In this document: positions 1-12,057 of the stretch, piece by piece
How positions within the stretch are numbered: position 1 is the first letter of the stretch
Layout of the letters: the number at the start of each line of letters is the position of its first letter
NCBI GenBank assembly: GCA_011503125.2
Contig: WWBZ02000082.1
Location: 372,001-436,000, forward strand
Direction of reading: 5' to 3'
Length of the DNA stretch: 64,000 nucleotides
Source of the DNA: Botryosphaeria dothidea
Lineage: Eukaryota > Ascomycota > Dothideomycetes > Botryosphaeriales > Botryosphaeriaceae
The notes under the pieces: generated by a model
Told to the model about the DNA's origin: nothing
Database searches by the model: none
What the model saw: the letters and a program-made list of their open reading frames with translations, nothing else
Translations under genes and position numbers: made by a program

Positions 1-236
1 CTCCACTGCACCGCGCCACGTCTACGTCTTCCGCTCGCTCGGCCATGAGCTTGCGACGTTAACCGCATCCCGCAGCAACCGCTCTTTGCTCGTCAAACGG
101 CGCCGCGCTCGTTGGTCCGCCTTCAACTACGCGTTCCGCGCCAACCCCGCTGCCGGCACCTTAAAGCTTGCGCACTTGCCACAACGGCACACTACGGCCT
201 TCCCTTGGATACTGGACGCTCTTGCGGCGAAACAAG

Positions 237-3002
237 ATGTATCACTCGAACAAACTCGGTGGTGCTGGCAAGAACAAGATTCGCCCACCGCGCAGGGTAC
301 GTCTCACTTCCGTACATTACTGATGTAGACTTCTGCCTTGCTTGCCTGCATAATATCCTCCCCTTCACTTGAATCACTAGATCTTACATTAAACACTTGG
401 ATCCCATACTGACAACACAACAGGGTCTAAATGGCGGTGAGGAAAGCTTCGAGTCGACATGGAATACTATTTCGGGCGCCATCCGCCAGATCCACACCAA
501 GAACGCGTCTGACCTGTCCTACGAGGCACTTTACCGGCACACCTATCGCGTCATCCTCAAGAAGAAGGGCGAGGCCCTCTATCAGAGTGTGTTGCAGTTC
601 GAGAAAGACTGGCTCTCGAATGAGGTGAAGACGAAGGCTGCTCAGCTAGTCTCGAGCAGTCTGGTGGCGGATTTGAAGGCCGGTAGCGGAAACACAACTG
701 CGAACGAGCGCCGCGTCGGTGGAGAGAGGTTTCTCAAGGGCATACGTGAGGAATGGCAGGACTATCAGCTCTGCATGAGTATGCTTACGGACGTGCTGAT
801 GTACATGGTAAGATTGCCCGCTTGCGACTAACCGCATCTCAAATTACGATACACTGAACCAGGAACAGGAGCGCGTATACTGCACCGACAACCGCCAGCC
901 CTCTATCTATACTACTTCGCTTATGCTCTTCCGCGACAACATCCTTCGGTCGCCCCCAAGCTCCGATTCCGATCTGACAGTCATGGACCTGCTCAACCGT
1001 ATCATCTTGGATCAGATACAAATGGAACGCCATGGTGATGTTATCGACAAGCATCTCATTAAGAGCTGTGTGTATATGCTGGAGAGCCTTTTTGAGACCA
1101 TGAAGGAAGATGTCAACCAACGGTTGTACGTCACTTCCTTTGAGCAGCACTTTCTGGATGCGAGTAGAGAATTTTACAGGGCCGAGGGCGATACACTACT
1201 GAGGGAATCGGACGCTGGTGCTTACTGTAGGCACACCTCAAGGAGGTTACGCGAAGAGGTAGATCGATGCAGGTCTACACTATCGGAGACGACCACGCCG
1301 AAGATAGAGCGCGTCGTGGAGGAGGAACTGATTGAGAACAAGATTCACGACTTGATCGAATCCGAAAGCGGTGTGAAGTTCATGATCAACAATGAGAGGA
1401 TAGAAGAGCTAGGATTGATCTACGATTTGAACGCCCGCGTAGATTCAAAAAAGGCAGAGCTTGTCCGTGCCATCCAGAATCGGGTCGTCGAGATGGGCAA
1501 CGAGATAAACCAATCGACAACATCAACGGCATTGGGCCAGCCCCAGCCTACGGAGAATGGTGAAGATGGCGAGAAGGGAAAAAAGGCTGCGGCGGATAAG
1601 GCCGTGAATCAGCAGACTGTCGCTGCCCTCAAATGGGTCGAGGACGTGCTGGCACTCAAGGACAGGTTCGACTTGATCTGGAAGCGGGCCTTCGAATCGG
1701 ATCAGGGGATGCAGACCGCGCTGACGCGGAGCTTTGCTGAGTTTATCAACTCTCCGGCCTTCCCAAGGAGCTCCGAATATATCTCCCTGTTCATCGACGA
1801 GAATATGAAGAAGGGGATCAAGGGTAAGACGGAAGCTGAGGTTGATGTCGTGCTCGAAAAGGCCATCACACTACTCCGGTACATTGCCGACAAGGACCTG
1901 TTTGAAAGGTATTACAAGAAACATCTCTGCAAGCGTCTGCTTATGGCGAAGTCATTGAGCAACGACGTCGAGCAACAGATGATTTCTCGGATGAAGATCG
2001 AGCTTGGGAATAACTTCACTTCGAAGCTGGAGGCTATGTTCAAGGACATGACCATTTCAGAAGAGCTCACGTCTGGCTTCAAGCAATATGTGGCAAACCT
2101 TGGAGACCCAGATCCAAAACGCATCGAACTTACCGTCAATGTGCTTACTAGTATGACCTGGCCCTTGGAATCCATGGGCAGCGGCTCAGCTGAAGACGAA
2201 GAGGGCAAGCGTACAAAGTGCATTTTCCCGACTGCGATCGACCGAGTTAAGAAATCTTTCGAGCTGTTCTACGGAGAGAAGCACTCTGGGCGTCAACTCA
2301 GCTGGCTCGCCAACATGGGTTCTGCGGACATCAGGGCAACTTTCCCCAAAGTACCTACCAAGGACGGAGTTAAGGAGCGTAAGCACGAGCTAAACGTGTC
2401 GACGTACGCCATGGTTATCTTACTTCTCTTCAACGACCTCGAGGATGACCAAGGCTATACTTTTGAGGAGATTCAGGCGAAGACCAACATTCCCACTCAC
2501 GATCTCATTCGCAACTTGCAGTCTTTGGCTGTTGCTCCCAAAACAAGGATCTTAATCAAGACGCCTATGAGCAAGGATGTCAAGCCGACAGACAAGTTTT
2601 GCTTTAACCCTAGCTTTGTGGGTAAATTCCACAAGCTCAAAGTCGGTGTTGTCACTGCTGGCAATAAGGTGGAGGGTGATAAAGAGCGGAAGGAGACAGA
2701 GAAGAAGAACAACGACTCGCGCGCCTTTTGCATCGAGGCGGCTGTTGTTCGCATCATGAAGTACGTAAATGAATACGGCTCCCCACAACACCCGGCAAAA
2801 GCTATTATCATACTGACGTTCAAACAGGCAACGCAAGGAACTCTCACATCAGAATCTTGTTGCCGAGACTCTCTCTATCTTGGCCAACCAGTTCAAGCCT
2901 GATGTGAACATGATCAAGAAGCGCATCGAAAGTCTTATCGAGCGTGAATATCTCGAGCGTATCGAAGACGCCTCGCCTCCTGCGTACAAATACCTCGCCT
3001 GA
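237..3002 (+). CDS. CUL3: Cullin-3 type ubiquitin ligase scaffold
   Basis: Exons 237..296, 424..807, 869..2760 and 2828..3002 give 836 codons plus TGA, close to the family's usual length. Cullin-3 is the scaffold of CRL3 ubiquitin ligases: the N-terminal repeats bind BTB-domain substrate adaptors and the C-terminus binds the RING protein Rbx1. The start is the first ATG of a short basic exon (KNKIRPPRR), a typical cullin-3 opening. Cullin repeats fill roughly residues 30-430. The cullin homology region follows, with FxxYYKKHLCKRLL near the middle, and the C-terminal winged helix ends in Y-K-Y-L-A. The neddylation motif VVRIMKQRKEL is present; its first Lys (about residue 779) is split by the last intron. 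Introns are 127, 61 and 67 nt. Assignment to cullin-3 rather than cullin-1 or -4 rests on the N-terminus and on the MYMERVYC context. The family call is firm. Confidence 0.95.
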
Positions 3003-3956
3003 TCTTGCCGTCTCATCTCGATGGTTTTGCCACCACCACGGCACAACTGCGGCATTTACCGGTTCCTTATGGCTCCTCTAATGCAGACTTTGGTCCTGCC
3101 TTGGGGTCTCTAATTGCTTCGCAGACTTGCCGCTGTGGAGAATGGTATTTTCCTTCAATTTCGACAGCTGCAGCTAGCAAACCCTTTTCTTCTTTCTGCG
3201 GGCTGTATTTTCTTTCTGTTTCCCTCTTCTCTCTCTCTCATTGCCAGGTTTGAGCCACATCGGCGAGCAATTGCATTGGGAAAGGTTTTCGGCGTAACGG
3301 CGCGGAGAAGTACTGCACATCTCCTCGGGGTTCTCCTTATCTTGGGTCACCTTTGACAGTGCGGATGCAACAAAAGGCTTTTCTTTATATCACACGGCTT
3401 CCTTGGCCACACTTCCCGCTTAAGAGGAATTCCCCACTAGCGTTCTGAGTTTCGTTAAGCGTTCGGAAAGCAAAAGGGATGAATGGCGTAGAGGTTCAGA
3501 TCCGGCTCGAATGCAGTGCGGTGTAATTGGCCTCAAGTATAAAAATGGGGCAAGATACGGAATGATGATGGTACGAATGGACTACGATATGGTGCATTCG
3601 GTAACTGGGTTGCAACTGAGCTCGCTCCCTCGTTCTCGCTCTGTCTACCCATTGCTACAATTTCCCTAGAGCTCTCGGAAGAGTTCGAGTTCGAATACAG
3701 CAGCTTTGGCGACAGTAGTTAGCTTGCTCTCCTTGCCTGAAGAGCATTTCTCTCTCCATCCAAACGGATTTATTAGCAAGGTATGTGCATACGCCCACAT
3801 GTGCATGCGGTGACGAGACGATGCCAGAGGCATCTTTCAAGCGATCCAATTTCCCAACAAAGCAGCGCTCGGTGCTTGCATGAGAGCACAGTGCAAGGGA
3901 TGTGATTTAATTCTTTTTACAGCCAATCAAACTTAATTTGCTGCCCTGAAACTGTA

Positions 3957-4640
3957 TCACCACGCAAGCGCAGGCTGGCTGCCTTGGCGTACATATGCAG
4001 CGCGCATCCTCCACATAGCCCTATCTGTTTGACAACTACACATACATGTGCGTCTATGTGCTTTTCTTGCTGCTAGTGCTGCTTCTATCCCTCTTTCTTT
4101 TCCCCCTCTGAAACATAGTCTCTCGGCGGCGCAGGCACGCGTAGGCCGACGTACCACACCAAAGTCCACCGCTACGGGTAGGCTTTCTCGTACCTCGACG
4201 TCGTGTTCAACGAAGCGGTACGGCGTTAGTGTTGGTCTTATTCGCGTGTGTGCTATAGACAGAAGGAAATAAGGTCATCGATCAACGCCGGACATAAGGC
4301 AGACACATCTTCCAGGATTCACTCTCACCCGCCCGCCCGCGGCGTCGGGAGCACTTACCGGCTTTGTCTTCCGCCAGCAGCTTTCGGCGCAACTCTTTAC
4401 CCCTCTCGATGGTTGCGTTGGTGGGATGGGGTGCAACTTCGAACGTAGCGGCGTGTATTTCTCCGGAAGGGGGATTTTCTTTTGGGGCTGGGAAAGGGTT
4501 TACGTACACATGCAGCGCGTGCTTGTGAGGGGTGACGGAGCGTGGGTTTGTCTGTGTGTTTTCCTTCTTAGCTTCCTCGGAGTATATCCGCTGGGGGCGT
4601 GAGCCCGTGCCTGCGTCGGTGGTATTTTGCTTGGTCCGCC
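3957..4640 (-). other. Doubtful two-exon reading frame, unknown protein
   Basis: On the minus strand an open frame running down to 4359 contains a plausible-looking segment (ATIERGKELRRKLLAEDKA) and meets a consensus GTAAGT donor at 4358. A CTATAG acceptor lies at 4254, so the intron would be 105 nt. Splicing keeps the frame open to a stop at 3957. I cannot find an in-frame ATG: the upstream frame is closed by a TAG near 4710, so a further 5' exon would be needed. I recognise no family. It may be a missed small gene or a coincidence. Confidence 0.2.
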
Positions 4641-7367
4641 GTTCGTATCTGATGGAGCTTGTCGTGGTCAATGAGTGTTTGGCCGAACAGCTGTCAAACT
4701 GTGCTCGTAGCTATGGATACGAGACGTTTGTTTGTGTAAGGTTTTATTGGTTTGTGATGAGTTGAACATCCAGAACATGATGAGGGGGTGTTCTGGACGA
4801 TTTACCCGAAGCTCGCCTCTCATTCCACCGGGGAAATCGGCGCTGGGCTACGGACTTTCTGTCATTTTTCTGAAGTCGATGGCGGGTCGAAAGCGCGTCG
4901 GGACGACTTCGCAGCGAAGGGCCGCCCGCCTTTCTGCCGATTTTTTGGAATCGTATGGCGCCTTGTCCGGAGCGCCGCGAAGCGCACCGACTCGAGGTCA
5001 TCTCCTGTCTCTCGTAGGGCTGAATAGTCAGCCTCGTATCTACAGCCCTACGATACTATTGACGACGATCGCTCTCACCGCGCTGTGCTGTGCTATCGAT
5101 TGCTAGCAGAAGAGATTTGAAGTGTTGGCTCCAAAAGGTGCACCGTGCAAGGTAGACGTGCAGCAAAAGTTCTGGCCCGACAGGCAGCACGGCAGCCAAG
5201 CAGCGCGACGAGCCGTTATTGCGATCGCCGCGTTGCTGTAACAAAGTCCAACGAGCATCAAGCATCGGACAGTGGGTAGCATCGCGCTGTTTAGCGTATC
5301 GCTAGCGTTTGATGGAGCCGAGTCGGACGTGCGAGGGCGATCGTAGAAGGCTTCGCGTTGTGCTTTTTTTTCCTGCTGCATACATTCGTGGTGTTGCATC
5401 CTGCATCATGTCACATGCTGATTGGAAGCAACTGTCAAGACAACCAACACTTTTGCTTTCTTTTTCACGCAGTCACATAGATAAGACTGTCTTCTCCTGC
5501 ATGCGCATTAGCTAAGATCGCAGCCCTAGGCAGGCAAGTTTCGCGCGCATGTCTGCTAGGATACTGAATTGTCCTATTACATCAGTCTACCTCATGCACT
5601 TGAGTGACTTATGACAGACACGCCTGCTGACGGATCAGGCAATCAGGCAAGCCGCAGGACACCCGATCTGTAGGGGCTTTTTGTTTCACTCGCATGGCTT
5701 TGTTTGCGTTTAGGTTTTGAGTTCTCCGTTCCGATGCGGTAGCGCCGGGAGCAGAACGTTGACGTCTGCGTTTCGACGTTTCGCCCGACCCCACCAGGTG
5801 CCCCTCACGGGGTCTCGAAACTTTTTCTTTGACGGTTTGCCTGAACGGCGACTTGGGTAGAGACGGAGACGGGACAGCCTCCTCTAGGGGCTACTGCTTA
5901 CGGCAGGGATGTGCCTGACTGCGGGTAGCATTCAGGAACAGGTGGTCGGTTATATCGGAGGCGAATGGAAAACAGCTCAATGCATCTCGACCTGCCTGTG
6001 GGGAACGGCTGGCAGGAATGACGAGTGGAGGGGCGGCAATGCGGAGTGAGGCCTGATGAGAGTTGTGGAGCCAGCTGGTTGGTGATGGGATCAACCTGTC
6101 AGAGCCATTAGGACGGGATGCGACATGGAAGGATGTGCTGTCTAGCGGCTTGGGGCGGCTCTAGGCTGAAGTCAGCCAGCGCGCGCTGAGTTGCAACGGC
6201 GCTGCACATGAAGACGCACGGAGAACACGCCGGCGTCGGACAGGCGTTGAGGCGCGAGGCGAAGGTGGCACTGCGGAGGCGTGGGTGGGCTGAGAAGACA
6301 TGCGGCGTTGACGACGGCGGTCTGCTCAGGGGCCACGTGAAAGAAGAAGAAAGACGAGGAAGGGCGGAAGCGACGCTCAAGGCCACGCATGCCGCGCACC
6401 AAATAGATCTGCTTGCGTGCTCTGAGCTTGGCGGTTTGGCGAGAAGGATGGCCAGCCGATCCAGCGTCAATCGACCGCACCTCACCCCATCCAGCCTGGG
6501 TTGCGCCCCCGTACGCCGGCCGACACACGCAGCGCCGCTGTCAGACGACGGTTGGTGGCGCCCGCCCGCCCATCAGCCGCCGGCAGCGCAGATTCTCGCA
6601 GCTGAAGAGGGTGCAGAGGCGACACGGATGCCAAGGTTTCAGCACGCGGTCCTCCGTATCATGGGTGGCATTTGTGCGAGATGTGCAAGCGCACGACCGA
6701 CCGAGTGCGGCCCATGCTGCGCAATGCTCCACCGGCGGCAGAAGGGCGAGACTCGTGGCATCCGGAGATTGAAGCGGCCGAGTCGTGCGTGTGCCTGGGG
6801 CGACAAAATTGGAGCCGCGTGGGATTGGCGAGGTTTCTCGCCCAAGCCGCCGCCTGCTTGCGTGTCTCTGCCCTCGCGGGAGCCGAGAGGGCGCTGGGCA
6901 GCGTCGCCGGCGCCTTGGTAGCCGCTGCACGTCGGGCGCGCGGCGGGCGGAGCTTTATGGTGAGGATGACGGCCTGGGAGGGCGACGCTCGCGCGGCGGC
7001 TGGCGCTCCCCCGGCTACGGCCAAAACAACGGCGGGCAGCCACGCTCACGCTCGTAAAATCGCACACCTGCTGTTATTGGCGGGCACAAAGCTTGTGTCG
7101 CGGCGCAGCTGCGCACCACACGGAGCACGCGGCCGCAGCGGGTTTAGCGCCAGGTACGGCGACGGGTTCCTGGCTGGGCGTGACGGATGTGCAGCTGCAC
7201 GACCCCCCTGATCTTTGCATCCAGACCAGCCTCCCTTGGGCTTGGCTCCAGCGTCCGCCGATGGCTTGCCGGCCTGCCTGGCTGAAACAGTGCGACTGCC
7301 ATGTTTGGCTCCGCCATCCTGGCTCATATTGAGCCCGCCGGCGATTCGTGCGAAATGCGCCTGAGTC

Positions 7368-7374
7368 TATATAT
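7368..7374 (+). promoter_or_regulatory. TATA box of the GH128 gene
   Basis: TATATAT lies 243 nt upstream of the glucanase ATG. A C/T-rich stretch from about 7378 to 7510 follows, the usual arrangement around the transcription start of highly expressed fungal genes. Assignment is by pattern only. Confidence 0.55.
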
Positions 7375-7616
7375 CCACTCCAGCCCTCCCCCCGCCGCCT
7401 GCCCCCGTCCTTCTCTCTCCACGCTGTGCTATCGCTGTCGTTCGTTCTGAGCCTATCCAGCTCGTCCTCTCATTGCTCTTTCCGGCAATTCGCTCTCTCT
7501 CTTCGCGATAGCCCTGGTTGGCTTGCTTTCTGCTCGCCGCTCAAACAGCTTCCGCCGTTGCTGATCAATTTCACTGTCCCATTTCGACGCATCCCACCGC
7601 ATCTATCCATATCAAC

Positions 7617-9140
7617 ATGCAGTACCGCCTCAACGGATTGGCCCTCTTGGCCCTCGCCGGCTCCGCGCTGGCCCACCAGCCTCACCAGCACAAACATGCC
7701 AAGCTTCACGAGCGCCGTCTCGCTCAGGCTGACGCTCCCTATGGCTACGGCAACGCTACCGTTGCCGTTGCTGGCCCCACTGGCGGTGCTCCCGTTGCTC
7801 CTCCCCAGGATTCCACCTCCACCCTGGTCCTGACCCAGACCGTCCACGCCACTCAGTACCAGACTCAGTCCGGCGCCACTGCCCCCGCTGCCACCCCCGT
7901 CCAGGAGGCTGAGGTCGGCGCTGAGTCTGTCGACGGTGCTGCTCTGACCACTTCCGCTGAAGTCTGCGACGAGGTCACTGTCACCGTCACCAACGCTCCC
8001 GTTACGGTCACTGTTACCGCCGCCGCTGGTGGTGAGGCTTCTTCCGCCGCTCCCTCTTCTGTTGCTCCTGCTTCCTCGTCCGCCGTCGTGCCCTCGTCTT
8101 TCATCCTGCCCGGCAGCTCCAGCACCATCGAGGTCAGCACTGAGGCCGTCCCGGCCCCCACCACCAGCTCCGTCTACGTCGCTCCCTCGAGCGCCGCTCC
8201 CGTTGCTGAGTCCTCTGCTGCCGGCGAGGCCACCACCTCTAGCTCCGTCTACGTCGCGCCCTCCAACGCCCCTGTTGTCGAGTCCTCATCCGCCCCCGCT
8301 ACCACCGAGGCTCCCTCCACCACCGTTGCTCCTAGCACCTCCTCCACTGCCTCTAGCACTGCTGCTTCCACCTCTGCCGCACAGACTGGCGTCACTGGTG
8401 TCGTTGACAAGCGTGGTCTTGTCTACAACTCCTTCAGCGCCGTGGAGCAGTTCACCTCCAGCCAGGTTTCTTGGGGCTGGAACTGGGCTCAGACCCCTGG
8501 TGGCACCATGCCATCAGGCATTGAGTTCGTCCCGATCCTTTGGGGCAACCGCGAACAGGATGACCTCGCCAACTGGAAGTCCAACGCTGAGGAGCAGATT
8601 TCCAGCGGCTGCAAGCACCTCATGGGCTTCAACGAGCCTGATGTTGACACTGCCGGTGGTGGTTCCAACATGGCTGCTGATGTCGCTGCCCAGGTCTACA
8701 AGGAGTACATGAACGACTTCGCTAGCAAGGCCACCCTCATCTCCCCTGGTGTCTGCAACGGCGAGGGTCTGCGTGAGTCCACTGGCCGCAACCAGGGTCT
8801 TGACTGGCTCCAGGACTTCTACGATGCTTGCGGTGGCTTCACCGAGTCTGGCTGCAAGGTCGACAAGATCAACATCCATTGGTACTCTTCGTACCAGGGT
8901 GATCTTGACAGCATCATCACCTACTTCCAGGAGTACGTCGAGAAGGCCCACACCAAGTTCGGCATGAACCTCTGGGTCACCGAGTATCAGCTTCAGAACG
9001 CCGACGATGCCACCCAGGAGGAGTTCATCTCTAAGACCTCCGAATGGATGTCGTCGCAGACCTACATCGAGAAGTACTCGTACTTCAAGGCTGAGACCAT
9101 CGTTGCCAGCACCAACCTCATGTCTGCTTACACCTCGTAA
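7617..9140 (+). CDS. Secreted GH128 (Asl1-like) beta-1,3-glucanase
   Basis: Intronless, 507 codons. The start at 7617 gives a clean signal peptide (hydrophobic LALLALAGSALA, cleavage after ALA near residue 19); the open frame extends further upstream but without a signal. Residues about 20-262 are low complexity, rich in Ser, Thr, Ala, Val and Pro with TVTVT repeats, and are probably O-glycosylated. A dibasic K265-R266 immediately precedes the catalytic core. The core carries MGFNEPD (E340, predicted acid/base) and WVTEYQ (E456, predicted nucleophile), and INIHWYS between them, as in the 'glycosyl hydrolase catalytic core' family. The likely role is remodelling or hydrolysis of beta-1,3-glucan at the cell wall. 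Third positions are strongly C-biased, suggesting high expression, in line with the TATA box. Confidence 0.9.
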   Translation: MQYRLNGLALLALAGSALAHQPHQHKHAKLHERRLAQADAPYGYGNATVAVAGPTGGAPVAPPQDSTSTLVLTQTVHATQYQTQSGATAPAATPVQEAEVGAESVDGAALTTSAEVCDEVTVTVTNAPVTVTVTAAAGGEASSAAPSSVAPASSSAVVPSSFILPGSSSTIEVSTEAVPAPTTSSVYVAPSSAAPVAESSAAGEATTSSSVYVAPSNAPVVESSSAPATTEAPSTTVAPSTSSTASSTAASTSAAQTGVTGVVDKRGLVYNSFSAVEQFTSSQVSWGWNWAQTPGGTMPSGIEFVPILWGNREQDDLANWKSNAEEQISSGCKHLMGFNEPDVDTAGGGSNMAADVAAQVYKEYMNDFASKATLISPGVCNGEGLRESTGRNQGLDWLQDFYDACGGFTESGCKVDKINIHWYSSYQGDLDSIITYFQEYVEKAHTKFGMNLWVTEYQLQNADDATQEEFISKTSEWMSSQTYIEKYSYFKAETIVASTNLMSAYTS

Positions 9141-12057
9141 GCGGGCTTTGAGTAATCGATGGTTTTCCTTTTAGCAGCATAGGAGAGTGTAAGAAGCATT
9201 TAGCACTGTCCGGACTTTGGGAATCTTAACGGCGTGGGTTATACAAAGAGATCGTGGGATACTCTTCGGATGTGTTTTTTACGGGCAGCTTGTGTCATCG
9301 AAGGCCCCGATATACAAACTTTCATTTCTCTTGTGTTGATAATTTTTGATAACCAACATTTTCTCTCTACTTCTCTTGTTCCGCTTCTAGACGCATCGAT
9401 GGGAAGGGAAAATTACCTATAACGAGCTACGACATTGCATCGAAGCAGCAATTTTTAGTCAAATTTTTAAAGCAATAAACCTGCAATCCACCAAACAAGC
9501 TTTTCCTGCTACCGTGCTTGAGAGTGAGACCACTAATCTGCTGGTCGACGGGGAGATTCTTGCCCTTCTCTGGTGATGATCATCCCAGGCAGCAAATTGC
9601 AAATATGCGCTGTATGCCCTCCGTTAATTAGTGCTATAGATTACACTTCCTTGGTCCCTCGACCGATAACGAGCTAGGTCACTATTCGAAAATGGGGAGG
9701 AGGCGATAAGATGAGCGTAGTAAGACACAGGGATATGAAGATTTCCCTTCCGGCGCCGGCCCGCGGGATCATTATGGGAGGAGAAGCGTCCGGGTTGGGG
9801 TCGAAATTGGAGGGTAAAAGGCGAGCCATCGGCCTATCAGCCGTCCCGCCGGCAAGGAAGGCGGCAGGGCCGCCAGCCACGACCGGTCAAATCGCTGGCC
9901 GAGAGGATCGGTAGGGGGCGTGCGGCAGGGCGGCGCCGTCGCCGCGAGCGGCCGGGCGTTTGTTGTGAAGGGTTGCTTCTTCGGCGATTTGCGTTTTTTG
10001 CGATGAGTGCTGACGGGCGTAGAATGAAGACACTTTCTTCGCTAGACTACGCTGATGAAAATGCAAATGGCGTATGGAAGCCGGCGCACCCTTATCGGCT
10101 CCGGCCATCGCAAGCGTGATCTTTCCTGTTTCTTTCCTCACTGCGTCATACGTGGTGCCAGGAATAACAGCCACATCCAGGGAGATACGAGGGACTTAGT
10201 GTGGCGCTTACAGTGACGAGTAATGATCCTACTGATAGGATGACGAAAGGAGATGGAGAGCCGCACCTTGCTGGCTTCCCTTTGTTAAGTGACAGGGTGG
10301 GCTGCGGGTGTTTCATCTATTTGAGTTTCGCTGGGAGGCTGTGCGGTTGCTTTTTCCTGCTGGACTGAACGGTTTTTGAGCTCCCGCAGGTCGACAGAGG
10401 TGATTGGTCAAGTATAGCAACAATGTGGGCTGCGCTTCTGTTGACGGCATGTGCCCCGATTGACTTCTGGCCAGAAAAAGGGAAGGTCTGCAGATATTCA
10501 TGGGATGAGATGGTCATTTCATCATGTGGCTGCTGTCTTCACCTGCGGTCTCGGAGAATTGTTCATGCAAACGCTACTATATTCCAGGCTTCTTGGGAGC
10601 TTGGAGGCCTCTTGGAAGTTTGACATACTGGAATTTTCCGCTGTGCTCTATATCTGTCAAGTGGGTACTCGCTTATAATATAGTAACAGGAATTCATGCT
10701 CCGTGCCTGCGCCGAAAGCAAGCGAGCAGATCCAGTCGAGAGCTCCATTTACACGGTAGAGCAGCATGTAAAATACCATGTTGTATGACTCGAATGCCTG
10801 CCATCTTTGTCGGTCCAGATGACGCCATTCGTCCGCAAGAGTTTTTTCTCCCAGCTTGTTGCCGCAATACCGAACAAACTGACAAAGCGTGTACTTGCGT
10901 GACCTGCGCGGCAACGCAGAAATCGTTGGACACCATATAGCCGACGGATAAGCCGACATAGCGGATAGTGCACCGCTAAACAACTCTCCTGCACGGCATT
11001 CCGCCCTTTCATATTTCTAGAATCATCTCCGGTCTCATTCTCCCTGGCATAACATAGTGGCCATCGCCCGGGGTTTCGCCGTCAGTGCAGGAGGCAGCGT
11101 TCTGGACCTCTTCTCTGGGCTTCCTTCCTAGTCTTCGTCGGCCTCGCCGTGCACACACGGGAGAAGCAAGTACGTCAGTAGGGTTCGGAATGAGACCAGG
11201 TCGGCTGGCCGGGTGCAGTTCGTGTCCCTGACGGAGTATTAAAAGCACGGAACATTCGGAGGGACGGGCGGCGTTTGAGGTACAACGCGCAGCAATAAAT
11301 ACGTGCCACTTTACGAACGCCTCGCTTGTGGCAGTGCAACAGCGGTGTGGAGGGGAACAAAGGTACGTGTCTTGGGACGGGGGGGCGGTGGGGAGAGGGA
11401 TGATCGGAGCAGCAGGCTTGTAGGGCTGGGCCTGTTTTTAGAACGCCCGAGAGCGCGCTGAGCTCGTGTGCCCCATGTGCAGGGTACGAAGATTGGTTGA
11501 TGTGTCGATAGATGAGATGCAACGGTCTTCGCCGAAGGGTTCGGGGCGGTGAAGGAGTGCCTTTGTGCCTCAGTGCCGACGGCCGTGCTTGTTGAGAGCA
11601 CAGCCGAGGAAAAGAGACCGTCGTACAATTGGGCGTGTGCATCGGCATCGACGGACCGAGTGATGTATTATTCATTCCTGATCTCTTTTTTGAGACGTAG
11701 GAGGCGATACTGGAGTTCAGATCCATATTATGCCCCTCGTGACCGGCTGAGGCCGTAAGCAAATTTTCTTTTTGGAGGGAAACGACAGCATCATGATCTG
11801 AACATCTACATAACAGCGAAGCAAATTAAGATGACAATGTGAATAGAACCTATAATGGACTCGTCAATAGTTTTTACCACTGATCATTGGCGCGGAAACA
11901 CGTGAAATTGCAATCGCTTCGTTGGCATAAAGCACTACTGACCGCTGGAACAAACGAGAGTAGAGGAGATATGATCCGAAAAAATATACGAATAAAGTTC
12001 AGTTTTACTCAAAGACATCATGTCGTGCTGCTCGGTGCCCAGGACCGAATTGAATTA
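9141..12057. other. 2.9 kb convergent gap between GH128 and FNT genes
   Basis: Both flanking genes end into this stretch. Short open frames occur on both strands, the longest a 195-codon minus-strand frame at 11175-11762. None has a recognisable motif, a signal peptide or consistent codon use. I see no tRNA, repeat or mobile element. Confidence 0.5.
9474..9479 (+). terminator. Possible polyadenylation signal after the GH128 gene
   Basis: AATAAA within an A/T-rich stretch 334 nt past the stop codon. Fungal poly(A) signals are loose, so this is only a candidate. Confidence 0.3.

Larger units (their letters stand above)
3003..7616. other. 4.6 kb gap between CUL3 and the GH128 gene
   Basis: I find no gene I can name here. 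The left third has ordinary composition and contains a doubtful spliced minus-strand frame (listed separately). From about 6100 to 7300 the DNA is GC-rich and open in several frames on both strands. Those frames are Arg/Ala/Pro-rich and resemble no family, so I read them as compositional. The right end is the promoter of the glucanase. Confidence 0.5.

Noticed and set aside
6208..6921. 237-codon plus-strand frame
   Set aside because: Lies in GC-rich DNA where competing frames are equally long; Arg/Ala/Pro-rich, no domain, no sensible promoter or splice context.
11175..11762. 195-codon minus-strand frame in the GH128-FNT gap
   Set aside because: No family resemblance; two other frames are open across the same place and the composition is that of noncoding DNA.
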